Of a DNA stretch of 64,000 bases, positions 1 to 10,849 are shown one piece after another. Within the stretch, counting starts at the first letter, position 1, and every line of letters begins with the position of its first letter. Source of the DNA: Pocillopora verrucosa (lineage: Eukaryota; Cnidaria; Anthozoa; Scleractinia; Pocilloporidae). The translations under genes were made by a program, and so were the position numbers. Location: assembly GCF_036669915.1 (NCBI RefSeq), contig NC_089312.1:441991-505990 (forward strand), in the 5' to 3' direction. Under the pieces are notes generated by a model, which was not told where the DNA came from, made no database searches, and worked only from the letters and a program-made list of their open reading frames with translations.

Positions 1-658
1 GTTAAAACTTTTCTTTAATGAAATCACGCGTATATTTGTCACATCAGTGTCGTTAAAGAGAAATCTTTCTTTAAAAAAAGTAAAGTCATATTCAGTATTG
101 GAAATAGATTATACAATAAAACTTTCATGGCCTCACAGAAAAACAGTCTTTTCATAACAAACTTGCTGATAAAAAACCCATGTGGACTGTTTTCTATGAA
201 ATGAAGAAACTCTACTGCAGATGTTTATCTCTCATAGAATCAAGTTGACATTTCTTATCAAAAATGAAAAAGATAAGTCGTGCTTGAACTTACGAGTTCG
301 ACGAAATATTTTAATATAAAGGAACTTTACATGGAATTGTCTTCCGTTTTTTCACTCTCTTTCCAATTATTTTCAGAAATATATTCGAACGAATCTATTT
401 CTTTCACTAAGAGATGAGAACATGAAGGATATATGGTTTGAATAACAAGGTTGGTTACACTGTCTTAGTTTTACGCGTTACATCATATCTTTTCCGTCAT
501 TAAAAGTGAGGACGTTTAAGTTTTGTCTTTTATCCGAAGTTATTAAGAACTCTGAAACACTCAAAAGTTTACACATCATGTCAGCATACTCTTTTAAAGA
601 GTTTGTTCCACTTTCTTACCTACTTCATTCTAGAAAAACTAGATATAAAGTTTCTTAC
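1..658 (-). other. intron 1 of gene G0 (5' part)
   Basis: This is intronic sequence of the leftmost lectin gene, downstream of its exon 1 on the minus strand. It aligns from its first base with 9896-10486 in gene A and, more loosely, with intron 1 of B, D and F. A second possible splice donor lies at 618-619. No exon, RNA gene or complete mobile element is visible. The rest of the gene is outside the window. Confidence 0.7.
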
Positions 659-1021
659 CTTCACTCCTCGGTAGAGAAATTTATTGTCTTCCGTGAAATT
701 CTTGAAGCTAGCAAAGCGATCGGAGTCGCTTAGTTGACATTTAAACTTCTTGTTGTTGTTTATTGTGGATCCAAAGTTGTATGACACACATGAAATTTCT
801 TTGACGCAATGAAGTCGACAAGAACTCTCTGAATCCACCTGTATTTCTGTGATGACACTTCCATTGAGGCGTCGACCTCTTATTTCTCGGGCAAAGTTAA
901 CGGCTTGGAAGACGGGTGTCATCATTCGAGGGTCTCCGTTTGTAAAAGCAACCGTTAGAGACCCTAGAAGGAGTTGAAGCAGATACATACTTCGGAATCT
1001 TTCACTTGCATGCCTCGGCAT
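659..1021 (-). CDS. Gene G0, exon 1: signal peptide + PAN/apple domain (partial gene)
   Basis: This is the first coding exon of a secreted PAN-EGF-fibrinogen lectin-like gene whose other exons lie left of the window. The frame opens at 1021. An internal Met at residue 12 (codon 990-988) starts the better signal peptide ([15 protein letters not shown]) and matches the only start of genes C and E, so it is the likelier initiator. The PAN-like module follows, with the cysteine pattern CRLHC...SC...KCQL and NGS and NFT glycosylation sequons. The donor GTAAG at 658-654 ends the exon in phase 0 after RGVK. A second donor 39 bp downstream (exon edge 620) is preceded by an in-frame TAG, so its use would end the protein after the PAN domain. 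The exon is almost identical to exon 1 of gene A. Confidence 0.8.
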
Positions 1022-1070
1022 CTTTCAGTTTTTTTTGTTTATCTCAAGTTTTTGGTTTTCAACTTCACGG

Positions 1071-1085
1071 TATTAATTATTAATC
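1071..1085 (-). promoter_or_regulatory. Conserved TTAATTATTAAT motif upstream of exon 1
   Basis: An AT-rich near-palindrome lies 55 to 90 bp upstream of the likely start Met in every gene whose upstream region is visible: 1071-1085 (G0), 10899-10912 (A), 19659-19671 (B), 27820-27830 (C), 42463-42476 (D) and 49693-49703 (E). It persists in C and E, whose other upstream sequence has diverged from the rest. It resembles a homeodomain-type or core-promoter AT element. The function is inferred from conservation and position only; no canonical TATA box was identified. Confidence 0.35.
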
Positions 1086-1743
1086 TTTACCTTGTTGACG
1101 TTTCAATGGATAGAAAATAAAAACAATCAATTAAACAAAACTTGTTATTGTAGAGTCACTGTGTGAAATCGAAAGCATTCCTACAGCTGGTGTTGGCATC
1201 TTCCAACAATATGTTTTGGTTGTTTCAATTGTATGTTTTTAGTTTTAGTGTTTTTATTGTATTTTTTTGTAATTGTATTTAGTGAATTTTAGAGTAGGAA
1301 GCATATGCAGGATAATAAATTATTTAATGGAGCTAGGGCCCTAAGCCATCATTCGTTAAATGAAATTCTGCCGAAGCCTAAACCCCAGCAATATAATTAA
1401 CATCGCAAGGTTTGCCTCTGTCCAAAGATTAACACAGAACGTTTCATGAACTCATTTGTGAGTGGACTAATTTTTGAACACAACCTGTTATAATTGCATA
1501 ATTTAATTTTGGCCATAGCATATTATTGTAATTATCATTACACAGTTTCTCGTTTATGTAACATAGGATATGTATCCTTTATGTTATGGTTTATTAAAAA
1601 CTTCAAAGACTTCAAAGAGTAGGGTTTTTACGGAAATTCAGAAACACGGACATTACGACAACTTTGATGTAAAGAAAAATCAAACTTTGATTTAATTTTA
1701 GTGTTTTGACTCTAACAGCCTGCTATCAGGTCCTCATTAAAAG

Positions 1744-1884
1744 AGCGTTTCTTCGCCTGCGGGAAAGTATGAGCCCTTGAGCAATGCGAGTCAGCGAGAG
1801 GGTCTTGCACTAACTATTAGTTTCAGACCCCTAGCAAACCTTTCCCGACTCGTCTCAAATCTTCCTGCGGGCGGAGAAACGCGC
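1744..1884. repeat. Short foldback repeat (GCGTTTCT...AGAAACGC)
   Basis: The ends are inverted copies of about 22 bp (GCGTTTCTTCGCCTGCGGGA against its near-complement at 1862-1884). The same element is at 11561-11700 and 42750-42887, and its right end is missing at 19981-20100. It is a MITE-like insertion that predates the array expansion. It has no coding capacity. Confidence 0.5.
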
Positions 1885-3013
1885 TTCCTGCAGCGCTAAT
1901 AATTGGGAGGCGCAGCTCGAAGGCTATGACTCTAGTGTTCCCGTAAACGTTTCGTTGCCTCCAGTAACATCGACTTCCTCAACAAAAATTTACGAAAGAA
2001 GTTAGTGCTAGTCATTGACTGAATTATTTTTCTCGGGATCCGTTTGTGTTGTTCTCATTAATTAGGTCTTATTTATGCAGCTTAGTTATTTCGATCAGCC
2101 AGTAATGCAAAACGATAATTAACAAAAGAAATTACTATGTAGAGATCTCTGGCCGGATTAAAATCCAGGTTGTTCGAACATGATAAAACGACAAGAAAGG
2201 ATATGTTGGAGGACATTTCAAATCTTCGGCCAATTACTGAGAAGCGAAGAAGATAAAAGACTTTAGGGTTTTTTCATATCATACCTTTTTTTACTCCTAC
2301 GAGATTCCATGTTACAATCATCACGGTTTACTAGTGATACTAAATTTAGTTTTCAACTCTGAAGGTCGTATTTCAAGTTTATTAAACATTGGTTATACAA
2401 CAATTTTGTATCAAGAGTGTAGACATACAGCTTTCGTCAGTTAAAGTAAACGAGATTAAAGCAAAATCAAAATACACTCTCAGGGGAGGGCTGGCGAGTA
2501 GGGAGGCGGAGCTGATCCCCGCTCCAATGGTAAACAAACATCGTGTGGGCTTAAACGGATACAAAGTGGATCCAAGAATTTTTATTGGGAGGGTGACAAC
2601 TTTGATTCAGAGAACACCGAGGATTGTTTGAAATGGAGCCCTAAAAAGTTTAGCACATACTTTAAGAAATTAAAGTTCTTCATACTTCTAGTTGAGTAGT
2701 AGTAATGTGTAATCCCGTCGTTAAAAGAATTTTGGTTAAAGACAGGTAGTAAACTTACTCACGGGTTTAGGGATGGGGGGGGGGGGGGGGAAAGGAGAGA
2801 GGTGTGGAGTCCCTAGACCCTCCCCCCCCAAGTTGTCACTGAAGATTCAGCTAAATTCGAATTTTATGTCTGCTTCTTGCCTATCTTCGTTGTCTCTATC
2901 TATAAAAACTCTCACATTTAAGGTCGTGTTCCTTAAGACTTGGGCGCGAGTTTAAGCCTAACCACAACTTGACTTAAAAATCTAATTCGGTGACAAACAC
3001 TAAATGAATAAAC

Positions 3014-5192
3014 AGAATAGAATAGAATAGAAAGACTTTATTTATTGAGGATAGCACGTGATAGTGCACAAACACTAACAAACTTGTGGTCCTCCTAATT
3101 ACAATAAATATATAAATACAATAGAATCATTAATAGAATGAAATATAAATAGAAAATTAGCTAAAACAAGTAAGAATATATAAAACTACTATCAATAAAA
3201 TTTACGGATTAAAATGAGCTAAGCATGATTGGTCCTTATAGTAATATTTAAATACGTTGTCTTTAAAGGCCTTAAGTGTATTAGACTTTTTTAATTCAGG
3301 CTTTAACTGATTCCATAATTTTATGGCAGAAACTAGAAAAGTTTTCCCTCCTTCTCTAGCCCTTTTAAACTTAGGTAATAAAAAGTTGTATTTACAAAAT
3401 CTAGTGTTGCGTGAATGTACTGAACTTAATAATCTTAAGCTATCATTAAGATAATTAGGTACACAATAATTAATCCTTTTAAATAGTATTGAACATTTAG
3501 CCATCTTAGTAGAGTCATAAAATGGTATCCACTTTAAACGATTGAATAGCATAACTGATGAACTACGTGGTTCAGCATCTAATAAAACCCTAGCAGCTCT
3601 CTTTTGTAGCCTAAGTATTCTTAAAAGAGATTCATTAGAGCAAAGTGACTGCCATGCAACATTGGCATAATCAAATAATGGCTTAATTAAACTATTATAA
3701 AATAAAAGTCTTTGGTTAAATGGTAAACAAAGTTTGATCTTATTCAAAATTCCAATTCTTTGTGAAATTTTTTTACACAGTCTGTCAACATAAGTGTTCA
3801 TTGATAAATCGTGGTCAATGTCTATACCAAGAAGTTTAGCTGAGGGTACTTGTTCCAATGATACACCATTCATAGTTTTAAGAGATAAATTATAACCATC
3901 TGGTAGTTTCTTCCCAAGGCGTTTGCCTGTGACCAGTAGTGTTTTAGTCTTTTTTTCATTGAGAGGAAGTTTATTGGTGTGCGTCCAGCATTCAATTTCC
4001 TTCAAAGAAGCAGCTAGTGAATCTTGTAGAGAATCAACCGCTGAGATATCTGCCGATAATGTCAGTGTGGTGTCATCAGCATAGAGATCCAGGTCAGCAC
4101 CATTAACATGTAGAGGCAAATCATTGATATAAATGACAAAAAGTAAAGGGCCAAGGATACTACCCTGTGGAACACCATGCCTCACAAGAGTAGAGTCAGA
4201 TGTCACATTATCAATAGCAATAAATTGATGTCTATCAGTCAAGTATGAACTAAACCATTTACTTGCAACTGGAGTTAAACCATAGGCATTCAGCTTTTGC
4301 AAAAGAATTTCACGGTCAACCATATCAAAAGCTTTCCTGTAATCAACTAAAAGAAGACCGCTGACTTGATCATTGTCTAGATTAAATAACAAATTGTCTA
4401 TGACTCGTATAAGAGCAGTGTCTGTTCCATGGTGTTTCCGAAAACCTGACTGTAAAGGGTACAATAGATTGTTTTCACATAAGTAATTATAGAGATGATC
4501 GTGTATATGACGTTCCAGAATCTTTGACAAAACAGGTAATATCGAAATGGGTCGATAATTGTCAGGATCCTCACGGTCCCCAGATTTAAACAACGGAATG
4601 ACTTTCGCTATCTTCCAACAATCAGGGAATACACCAGAATTAATTGAAATATTCAAGATTTGAGTAATTGAATAAGCAATAGCTGGTCCTGCTATTTTCA
4701 GATATCTTGCACTTATCTTGTCAATACCCATAGCTTTGTTTGTTTTAAGTCCTAACAGAGCACCCAGCACAAAATCTTTGGTAACAGGAGGAATATTGAA
4801 AAGAACATCCGGATCTTTTCTTGAACAAACAAAGTTTTCAACCTTTGAATTGCAATAAGGTACATTAGGTAGTAGATTCCTCAGTGAATCAGCAATTGAA
4901 GTGAAGTGATCATTAAACTTTTCGGCCAAAACAACATTTGGCGTCTCAACTGATTTTGATACATCGCCCATTAGTGATTTTATGGTTTTCCACATCTTTT
5001 TAGAGTTTCCCTTGTTGTTGTTGAAACAGGTATTATAGTATTTATATTTCGCACTGCGAATCATGTTTACAACTTTATTCCTCGCGATTTTGAAGCAGTT
5101 CCAATCCGTGACACAACGACTTTGCCTTGCTTTACGTAGTAAAGAATCCCTTCTGCGAAGCGCTTGTAAAATATTCACAGTCATCCGAAACG
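3014..5192 (-). mobile_element. CR1/L2-like non-LTR retrotransposon, 5'-truncated
   Basis: This 2.18-kb insertion is absent from the otherwise collinear A/B spacer, which reads straight through (GAATAAACGAAATAAATAAA near 12826-12845). The element lies on the minus strand. Its 3' end is an (ATTCT)n-type tail at 3014-3033, as in CR1/L2-like elements, and a probable 4-bp target duplication AAAC flanks it (3010-3013 and 5193-5196). The 5' end stops in the linker before the RT, so no endonuclease region is present. Absence from sister units and an undamaged reading frame indicate recent insertion after the G0/A and A/B spacers separated. Confidence 0.8.
3202..5184 (-). CDS. Reverse transcriptase ORF of the CR1/L2-like element
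   Basis: This 660-residue frame has no internal stop. The first ~100 residues are the linker N-terminal to the RT. The RT core shows successive motifs: NKAMGIDKISARYLK (~150), VIPLFKSGDREDPDNYRPIS (~200), QSGFRKHHGTDTAL (~245), LLVDYRKAFDMVDREILLQK (~280), GVPQGSILGPLLFVIYINDL (~335), and the catalytic YADDTTL (~365). The thumb and C-terminal region run to about residue 655. The upstream apurinic endonuclease is missing, so the copy is unlikely to move by itself, although the polymerase could be intact. The Met used here is simply the first ATG after the 5' truncation and may not be a native start. Confidence 0.85.
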   Translation of the reverse strand: MTVNILQALRRRDSLLRKARQSRCVTDWNCFKIARNKVVNMIRSAKYKYYNTCFNNNKGNSKKMWKTIKSLMGDVSKSVETPNVVLAEKFNDHFTSIADSLRNLLPNVPYCNSKVENFVCSRKDPDVLFNIPPVTKDFVLGALLGLKTNKAMGIDKISARYLKIAGPAIAYSITQILNISINSGVFPDCWKIAKVIPLFKSGDREDPDNYRPISILPVLSKILERHIHDHLYNYLCENNLLYPLQSGFRKHHGTDTALIRVIDNLLFNLDNDQVSGLLLVDYRKAFDMVDREILLQKLNAYGLTPVASKWFSSYLTDRHQFIAIDNVTSDSTLVRHGVPQGSILGPLLFVIYINDLPLHVNGADLDLYADDTTLTLSADISAVDSLQDSLAASLKEIECWTHTNKLPLNEKKTKTLLVTGKRLGKKLPDGYNLSLKTMNGVSLEQVPSAKLLGIDIDHDLSMNTYVDRLCKKISQRIGILNKIKLCLPFNQRLLFYNSLIKPLFDYANVAWQSLCSNESLLRILRLQKRAARVLLDAEPRSSSVMLFNRLKWIPFYDSTKMAKCSILFKRINYCVPNYLNDSLRLLSSVHSRNTRFCKYNFLLPKFKRAREGGKTFLVSAIKLWNQLKPELKKSNTLKAFKDNVFKYYYKDQSCLAHFNP

Positions 5193-7664
5193 AAACGAAA
5201 TAAATAAATCCACGAATAAAGGTCCCCGGAGAAAAACGAATACGAAATATAGCTGAAGGTAACTAGAAGCACACAAGGGAAACTTGCAAACGCCGCACTC
5301 AAACCCACATCGGCGCCCGCCCAAGGAAATGAGCATTTGCAAATATAAAAATACGAACAAACTAAAGGTTAATCTATTAATGGTGACATGGACAAGCCCT
5401 TGAGATAAACCACGAATAGACCAGGGTTAGTTATTCACAGGGTGGATGACGCGATCTAATGGATAAATCGCTAAAACGCGTTGCGGTATCCACCGGATAG
5501 AGACTTATCCAGGGCAGTAGTGTTATCCACCCTTCCAACAACCGGGGCCAGGTTCATCATAAAAAAGCTCATACTAACTACAGAAATCATTGACGAGAAA
5601 TGAGCATATTATGGCTGCTTCTAACGATATGCTTTGCTTTAGCTATAAGTCGGTCTGGGTTGATGCTATTGAAGGTATGAAAAAAATGTTTCTTTGATGT
5701 CGTCATACTTTAAGTGCCTAAGACACATTTTCCCCCGCATTTCTGGTTGATAGCTGTATTTAAATTAGAAATAATCGACCTTAGCGCTTAGTGAGTTCTC
5801 CTTGACCATTTTTTTGTGCATCGAAAGTACAATTTGGCGGCCAAAAAGTGTAACATAGCTATGATGTAGAAAACTGTGAAGACACGTCGACAATCATAGT
5901 GGAGAAAGGAGAAGTCTAAAAGAAAGGATGAACAGATTGGGTGGCCGGGGCCCCAAGTGATATTAGCTACAAGATTAATACACAAATGCCGAATATTTCT
6001 ATACACTGCTTTCCAAAGGATATAGCTGTATAGCCAAAATGGACGCGTTTTGACCATCAAAATCGAGGCGATTTTACTCTTCAATGTCGTCGACCTTCTG
6101 CTCCGAAGGCACCTGTTACGAAGACATGTCACTAGTCAAATCAAGAGAAGATAACCAATGAATTCAGCTAAAAGGAATGCTGATTAAGGAGCCTGTTCCC
6201 ACGTCGCACACGATTGTTCGTCATCCTCTTCGGCCGACATTTCGCAAGCCAAGAATGATGAACTCCTTATTGTTGTTTATTTAACGCTCTTGAGATGCAA
6301 TCCTACTCCTTGTCTTTTCGCATAACAACATTTGCGCTTTTTTTTATCTTATAAAAATTCCACCAGATGTAGTTTCATCGTATTTTAATGACAGAATTAC
6401 ATCATTTGTAATGGAGTTCAAAACCTTTCCTGAGCTGACCGATATCCTGTTGCGTGAACAGTGCGAAACCTCTGGCGGATACTGGCATAAACACAAGCTC
6501 GAAAGGGGCCGTGTATTCTCCGAAAATCCATCCCACGAGCCATCAATCCTTCCCGCCCTCAAGAAACTAAAAGTAGCAACAGTAAATAAAGAAACACAAA
6601 TCTTATTGAATTAGATGGTAGCGAATTCAAGTGCTGTGTGAAAGTCGATGCGTACGAAGTATTCATTTATAATACTAATGTCAGTTATTTCCTTGGAGCA
6701 GAATGGGTCATACGGCAATGCTGCACTAAAACTAAAGTAGTTTTTCTCTATTAAGAGACGTATTTGAGATTAACTTGAATCAGGTGACTATAAACTCACT
6801 CGTTTTCCGTTCGATTTGACTGGCTCAACGATAGCCTCTGTCTTTGCAATCTCTGAGGAAACCGAGGAGCAACTTGCAGTGACTTCTCGGTGAAAAATCA
6901 TCGTGCCTCCTGATACATCTGATTCTTTCGTCAAAAGTTTAGCTTTCTAAGGAAATCTCTCTACAGCAGTGAAACTCTAGGGCACTGACCGGGGGTAACC
7001 TTCGCCGCCTAAGTTGCGGAATGAAATGTTATGGCAACAGAAACGAACACAGCTACCTATTCTTAACACAGATTTCGCCACGGAAAACAAAAACACAAAC
7101 GCAGAAAACTAAACATTCAATGACGAGAATTTTTTGTTCTAATCTTGACCGAAACACCGCAGGCGAGAAACCGTCTTTCTCAGTCTTCGTCGAAATCTTT
7201 ATTTGATGCGCGCGGTTCTCCTTTGTAGGGCTGAACCGCACTCGCAACTTCCATTTCTTCCGTACTGCTTGAGTACGATGTATCACGACTCTCGGTAGAG
7301 CTTTCTGAAGGTAGTTTTACATCTCTATCGGACGCTATATCAAGAGTATTTCAAGAGTATTTCAACACTGACTGATGTAAAATTACTAGAGATGTGAGAG
7401 GTTTGTAAATGTCAACTGAGAGTTTTCACAGTTTTCTACGTCATCACCTGCTAATTCGTTACCAGTCCATAGGACACTTTTAAGACAAAAAAAGAGCACT
7501 TTAGGGCCCGAAAAAACCGAGTTTTAAGTTTTTTGAAATTTTTCTTCTATCGGAATTGGTTTGCACATATGATAAGCTAAGTATTTAATTATTTACTTCG
7601 CAAAAAAATTTCGTTTCATAGGCACTTTAAGGTAATGTTTTGTCACCCCACGATAGAAACCATC
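5193..7664. other. Spacer between G0 and A, right part
   Basis: The stretch is collinear with 12833-14618, except that 6167-6833 (about 670 bp) has no match there and was probably deleted from the A/B spacer. Part of it (6760-6835) survives at 21265-21340 in the B/C spacer. It includes a GGATAAC-type foldback (5436-5545) and a block conserved in three spacers (7000-7300). The 7053-7286 minus-strand frame recurs in part at 14060-14251 but shows no recognisable domain. I see no convincing gene. Confidence 0.55.
5436..5545. repeat. GGATAAC-type MITE-like palindrome
   Basis: About 110 bp in which GGTGGATAACGC-like sequence on the left faces GTGTTATCCACC on the right, with an imperfect inner palindrome (TAATGGATAAATCGC and CCGGATAGAGACTTATCC). 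Copies lie at 13070-13185, 21205-21262 (truncated), 34755-34862, 44245-44355 and 56641-56745, each downstream of a fibrinogen gene. It is old and shared by the array. Confidence 0.45.
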
Positions 7665-10600
7665 TTATCCCTTGTTTTTTACTTTCATCTCAGTGCGTTT
7701 TAGTGAGTAGTGATGGTCTCGGAAAGTAATCCAGTTGACTCCTTCAGCAGAATATTGGCCATTCAAATATAATCCGTTTAGATTGGACCAATGGCATTCG
7801 TTGTACCACCAGGCCCCTTTAAAGAGTTGGGCACAGCTTGCACTAGATAGATCACTATCTTGATCTTTCGTGGAAAACTGCATTTGGCTGGAATAAGAAT
7901 AAAACTTATGTTGCCTTCTTTCATTTCTGTTTAGCCATTGAGGAAAGAGATTTTCTCGTAAAACTTAGAAAACGAATTCTAATTAAGGGTACTTCTTTGA
8001 CAAATTGCTTTAAAAAAAGAATAAAGAGACGCGAGGGAGACAGATAAAGAGGTAGATTTATAATACAATATCATGGAGTAGAATAGAATAGGATAGAATA
8101 GATTACAGTAGTTTAGGATAGGGCACAATAGGATTGAATATAATAATATCCTCAGTGAAAATAAGTTTTTTTTGCCAGGGAAATTAAAGCCACGAAAAAT
8201 TTCAAGTGCGTGTTGGCTGTTCTTAATGTTAGATGACAAAGTTTTGACCATGGGTGCTATAATTTTGTCTAAATACATTCAACCCAACACATTCAACACC
8301 AATGTACTTGCTTAACTATTTATGTTACCTATGATACATGAAGGAATCTCCCGCTGTGCCATTGTATTCTTCGAGAGTGAGTCTGTAATTATCGGCTTCG
8401 TGTGCCACCTTAAATGTATTGTACTCAGCGTATGTGATGTTCCCCTCAAAGTCCTCCAAGTCAACTCTCAACATGACGTCATTAGCACTCGTCAAACGGT
8501 GAAGATTGTCGTTTCCGAGCCAGAACTCGCCGCTTAAACTTCCGAACCCCTCTTTGTAAGCTTTCCAGTCGCGATAGAAGTCAACGGAGCCGTCCATACG
8601 TCTCTGGAAGACGGTCCAGCCTCCACCGTCCGTGGTCATGTCACACAACACTCGTATTGGTTTACCACCATCTGGATTGATGGTGTACACGCCATTGGAA
8701 GTGAAACCATCTTTAAGTAGTTGGGTGCAGCTTTTTGCTTCTGTTTTTTATAGGAAAAATAAAGAATTTATAGAGCTCAAATTCATCATTTGACCAGAGT
8801 GACTAAACTATACTGAGTCATTTTATTTGATCCAAATAAGGATACAATATAAGATCTCACGCACGCACTCAGTCAATATAAAGTGGCAAACTAGTGAAAG
8901 CGATAGACATGATACTCACCGCATGGTTCTCCAGTATATCTAGAAGGATCACGACATTTGCATTCTGCAGTGTTGTCTTTATAGTTGGGAACACAGATCT
9001 CGTTTTCTTCACAAAGGGAAGAGCTGACCTCACAATCACTCTGTAAACACCAAAAACGCCTAATTACTTTTATTATAATATAGGTTTCCTATAAATTGAT
9101 TAATTGGTAGACCTTTAAAATTCCACGGGTTTCATATTCTCAGATTGAATTAGATCATAAGATACCACAGCGGCGAACACTCAGGGTTTTAAAATAACTG
9201 AGGGTAATATGCTACTTTTGCTATGATATCTCCTACTGGCTAGATGTTCTCTAGTCTTTTCGGATAAGGACGATCGAGTATCACGGAATTGTTCTGAAAT
9301 CTGCCAACCGGTGGGCTTTAAAGAAATTGGGGATCACTTCTCTGTCGCAAGAGGGGGAAAAATAGTGTCAGTAGAACACCTTAAGACCATCAGGCGTCTC
9401 TTTAACGTAGTCTCTCAATTACTTTTACTTATGTTTTTGTATCATATATATTCAAATAGATAGTACATAGATAATCTTAATCCTAATTTTTTCCTCAGGT
9501 GGAACGTTATTGGCCCAACCTCTGTTTCTTGCTTTTTTAGAATAAATCATTAGTTTTTGTCTTGTTGCGTTTGATTCGTTTACTTCGAATTTTTTATGAT
9601 CTGTTTCTTTATTTGCCAACAAGTGAACCGATAAAGTACTCTTTTATTTTGAAATTTTTGTCACCAAAACAACTCATAATTCTCACGTACTGTCAGGGAT
9701 TGAACGAAAGATTTAGTTCAGACGACAGGTCTTGAATCCTTCAAGAAAGAACTAGTTTACATGGCTTCATAATCAAAACAAACCTTTATTTATTTCATTT
9801 TATTTATCACGATTTTTTTGTGTTAAAGTTCTCCCATAAGTATTTTTTTACAGAAAGAGGTAGGGTAGTGAAGGAAGAATTCAAGGAACAATTTAGTTAA
9901 AACTTTTCTTTAACGAAATCACGCTCATATTTGTCACATCAGTGTCGTTAAAGAGAAATCTTTCTTTAAAAAAATTAAAGTCATATTCAGTATTGGAAAT
10001 GGATTATACAATAAAACTTTAATGGCCTCACAGAAAAACAATCTTTTCATAACAAACTTGCTGATAAAAAAACCCATGTGACTGTTTTATCTCTCACAGA
10101 ATCAAGTTGACATTTCTTATCAAAAATGAAAAAGATAACTCGTGCTTGAACTTACGAGTTCGACGAAATATTTTAATATAAAGGAACTTTACATGGAATT
10201 TTGTTCCGTAAAATATATTCGAACGAATCTATTTCTTTCACTAAGAGACGAGAACATGAAGGATATATGGTTTTAATAACAAGGTTGGTTACACTTAGTT
10301 TTACGCGTTACATCATATCTTTTCCGTCATTAAAAGTGAGAACGTTTAAGTTTTGTCTTTTATCCGTAGTTATTAAGAACCCTGAAACACTCAAAAGTTT
10401 ACACATCATGTCAGCATACTCTTAAAGAGTTTGTTCTATTTGCTTACCTGCTTCATTCTAGAAAAACTAGATCTAAAGTTTCTTACCTTCACTCCTCGGT
10501 AGAGGAATTTATTGTCCTCGGTGAAATTCTTGAAGCTAGCAAAGCGATCGGAGTCGCTTAGTTGACATTTAAACTTCTTGTTGTTGTTTATTGTGGATCC

Positions 10601-10849
10601 AAAGTTGTATGACACACATGAAATTTCGTTGACGCAATGTAGTCGACAAGAACTCTCTGAATCCACCTGTATTTCTGTGATGACACTTCCATTGAGGCGT
10701 CGACCTCTTATTTCTCGGGCAAAGTTAACGGCTTGGAAGACGGGTGTCATCATTCGAGGGTCTCCGTTTGTAAAAGCAACCGTTAGAGACCCTAGAAGGA
10801 GTTGAAGCAGATACATACTTCGGAATCTTTCACTTGCATGCCTCGGCAT
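7665..10849 (-). CDS. Gene A: secreted PAN-EGF-fibrinogen C domain protein
   Basis: The predicted protein has 372 residues (361 from the inner Met) from four exons: 10487-10849, 8920-9040, 8329-8740 and 7665-7887, all with GT/AG borders and matching phases 0/1/2. Order: signal peptide ([15 protein letters not shown]), PAN-like module with two N-glycosylation sequons, a six-cysteine EGF module (CEV...LCEENEICV...CKC...PC), then a full fibrinogen domain. FBG1 starts at [10 protein letters not shown] and carries [19 protein letters not shown] and [17 protein letters not shown]2 carries DQDSD (calcium site), [24 protein letters not shown] and ends EMKVKNKG. WWYxxCHxSNLNG is the acetyl-group pocket framework of ficolins and tachylectin 5. 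A second donor (exon edge 10448, CAG|GTAAGC) would add 13 residues in frame. Likely a soluble carbohydrate-binding defence lectin; ligand unknown. Confidence 0.85.
8090..8280 (-). mobile_element. Penelope-like RT fragment in intron 3 of gene A
   Basis: The minus strand encodes a short Penelope-like RT segment ([20 protein letters not shown], then QHALEIF) with an AGAATAGAAT-rich run beside it. The same piece, in the same orientation, lies in intron 3 of B (15190-15335), D (35500-35655), E (44650-44810) and F (57380-57537). In A and B it joins directly to the donor end of FBG1, without the plus-strand Penelope relic found in D and F. It is a non-functional fossil. Confidence 0.65.
9041..10447 (-). 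other. Intron 1 of gene A
   Basis: This intron lies between the PAN and EGF exons. Compared with B, D and F it lacks the fossil RT block; only the flanking parts (9041-9350 and 9780-10447) align. No extra exon is visible. The stretch 9350-9780 has no match that I recognise in the other genes. Confidence 0.5.

Larger units (their letters stand above)
1022..3013. other. Spacer between G0 and A, left part: shared array spacer
   Basis: No gene is recognised here. The stretch is collinear with 10850-12832 (A/B spacer) and partly with 19609-20960 and 42413-44000, so it belongs to the tandem unit. It contains the TTAATTATTAAT motif (about 1072-1083), a foldback repeat (1744-1884), a degenerate exon-like segment (2135-2275), and a purine block with a run of about 18 G (from 2774) facing a C-run at 2821-2828. 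Short frames such as 2389-2631 recur in the A/B spacer but lack domain features and look fortuitous. Confidence 0.6.

Noticed and set aside
6344..6614. Overlapping 67- and 72-residue frames in the G0/A spacer
   Set aside because: They lie in a segment missing from the A/B spacer, show no recognisable domain and no splice context.
7053..7286. 77-residue minus-strand frame conserved in part at 14060-14251
   Set aside because: The similarity equals that of the surrounding spacer, the C-terminal part is not kept, and no motif is seen.
10578..10805. Plus-strand frames over PAN exons (also at 19340 and 42144)
   Set aside because: Antisense shadows of exon 1 with no independent support.
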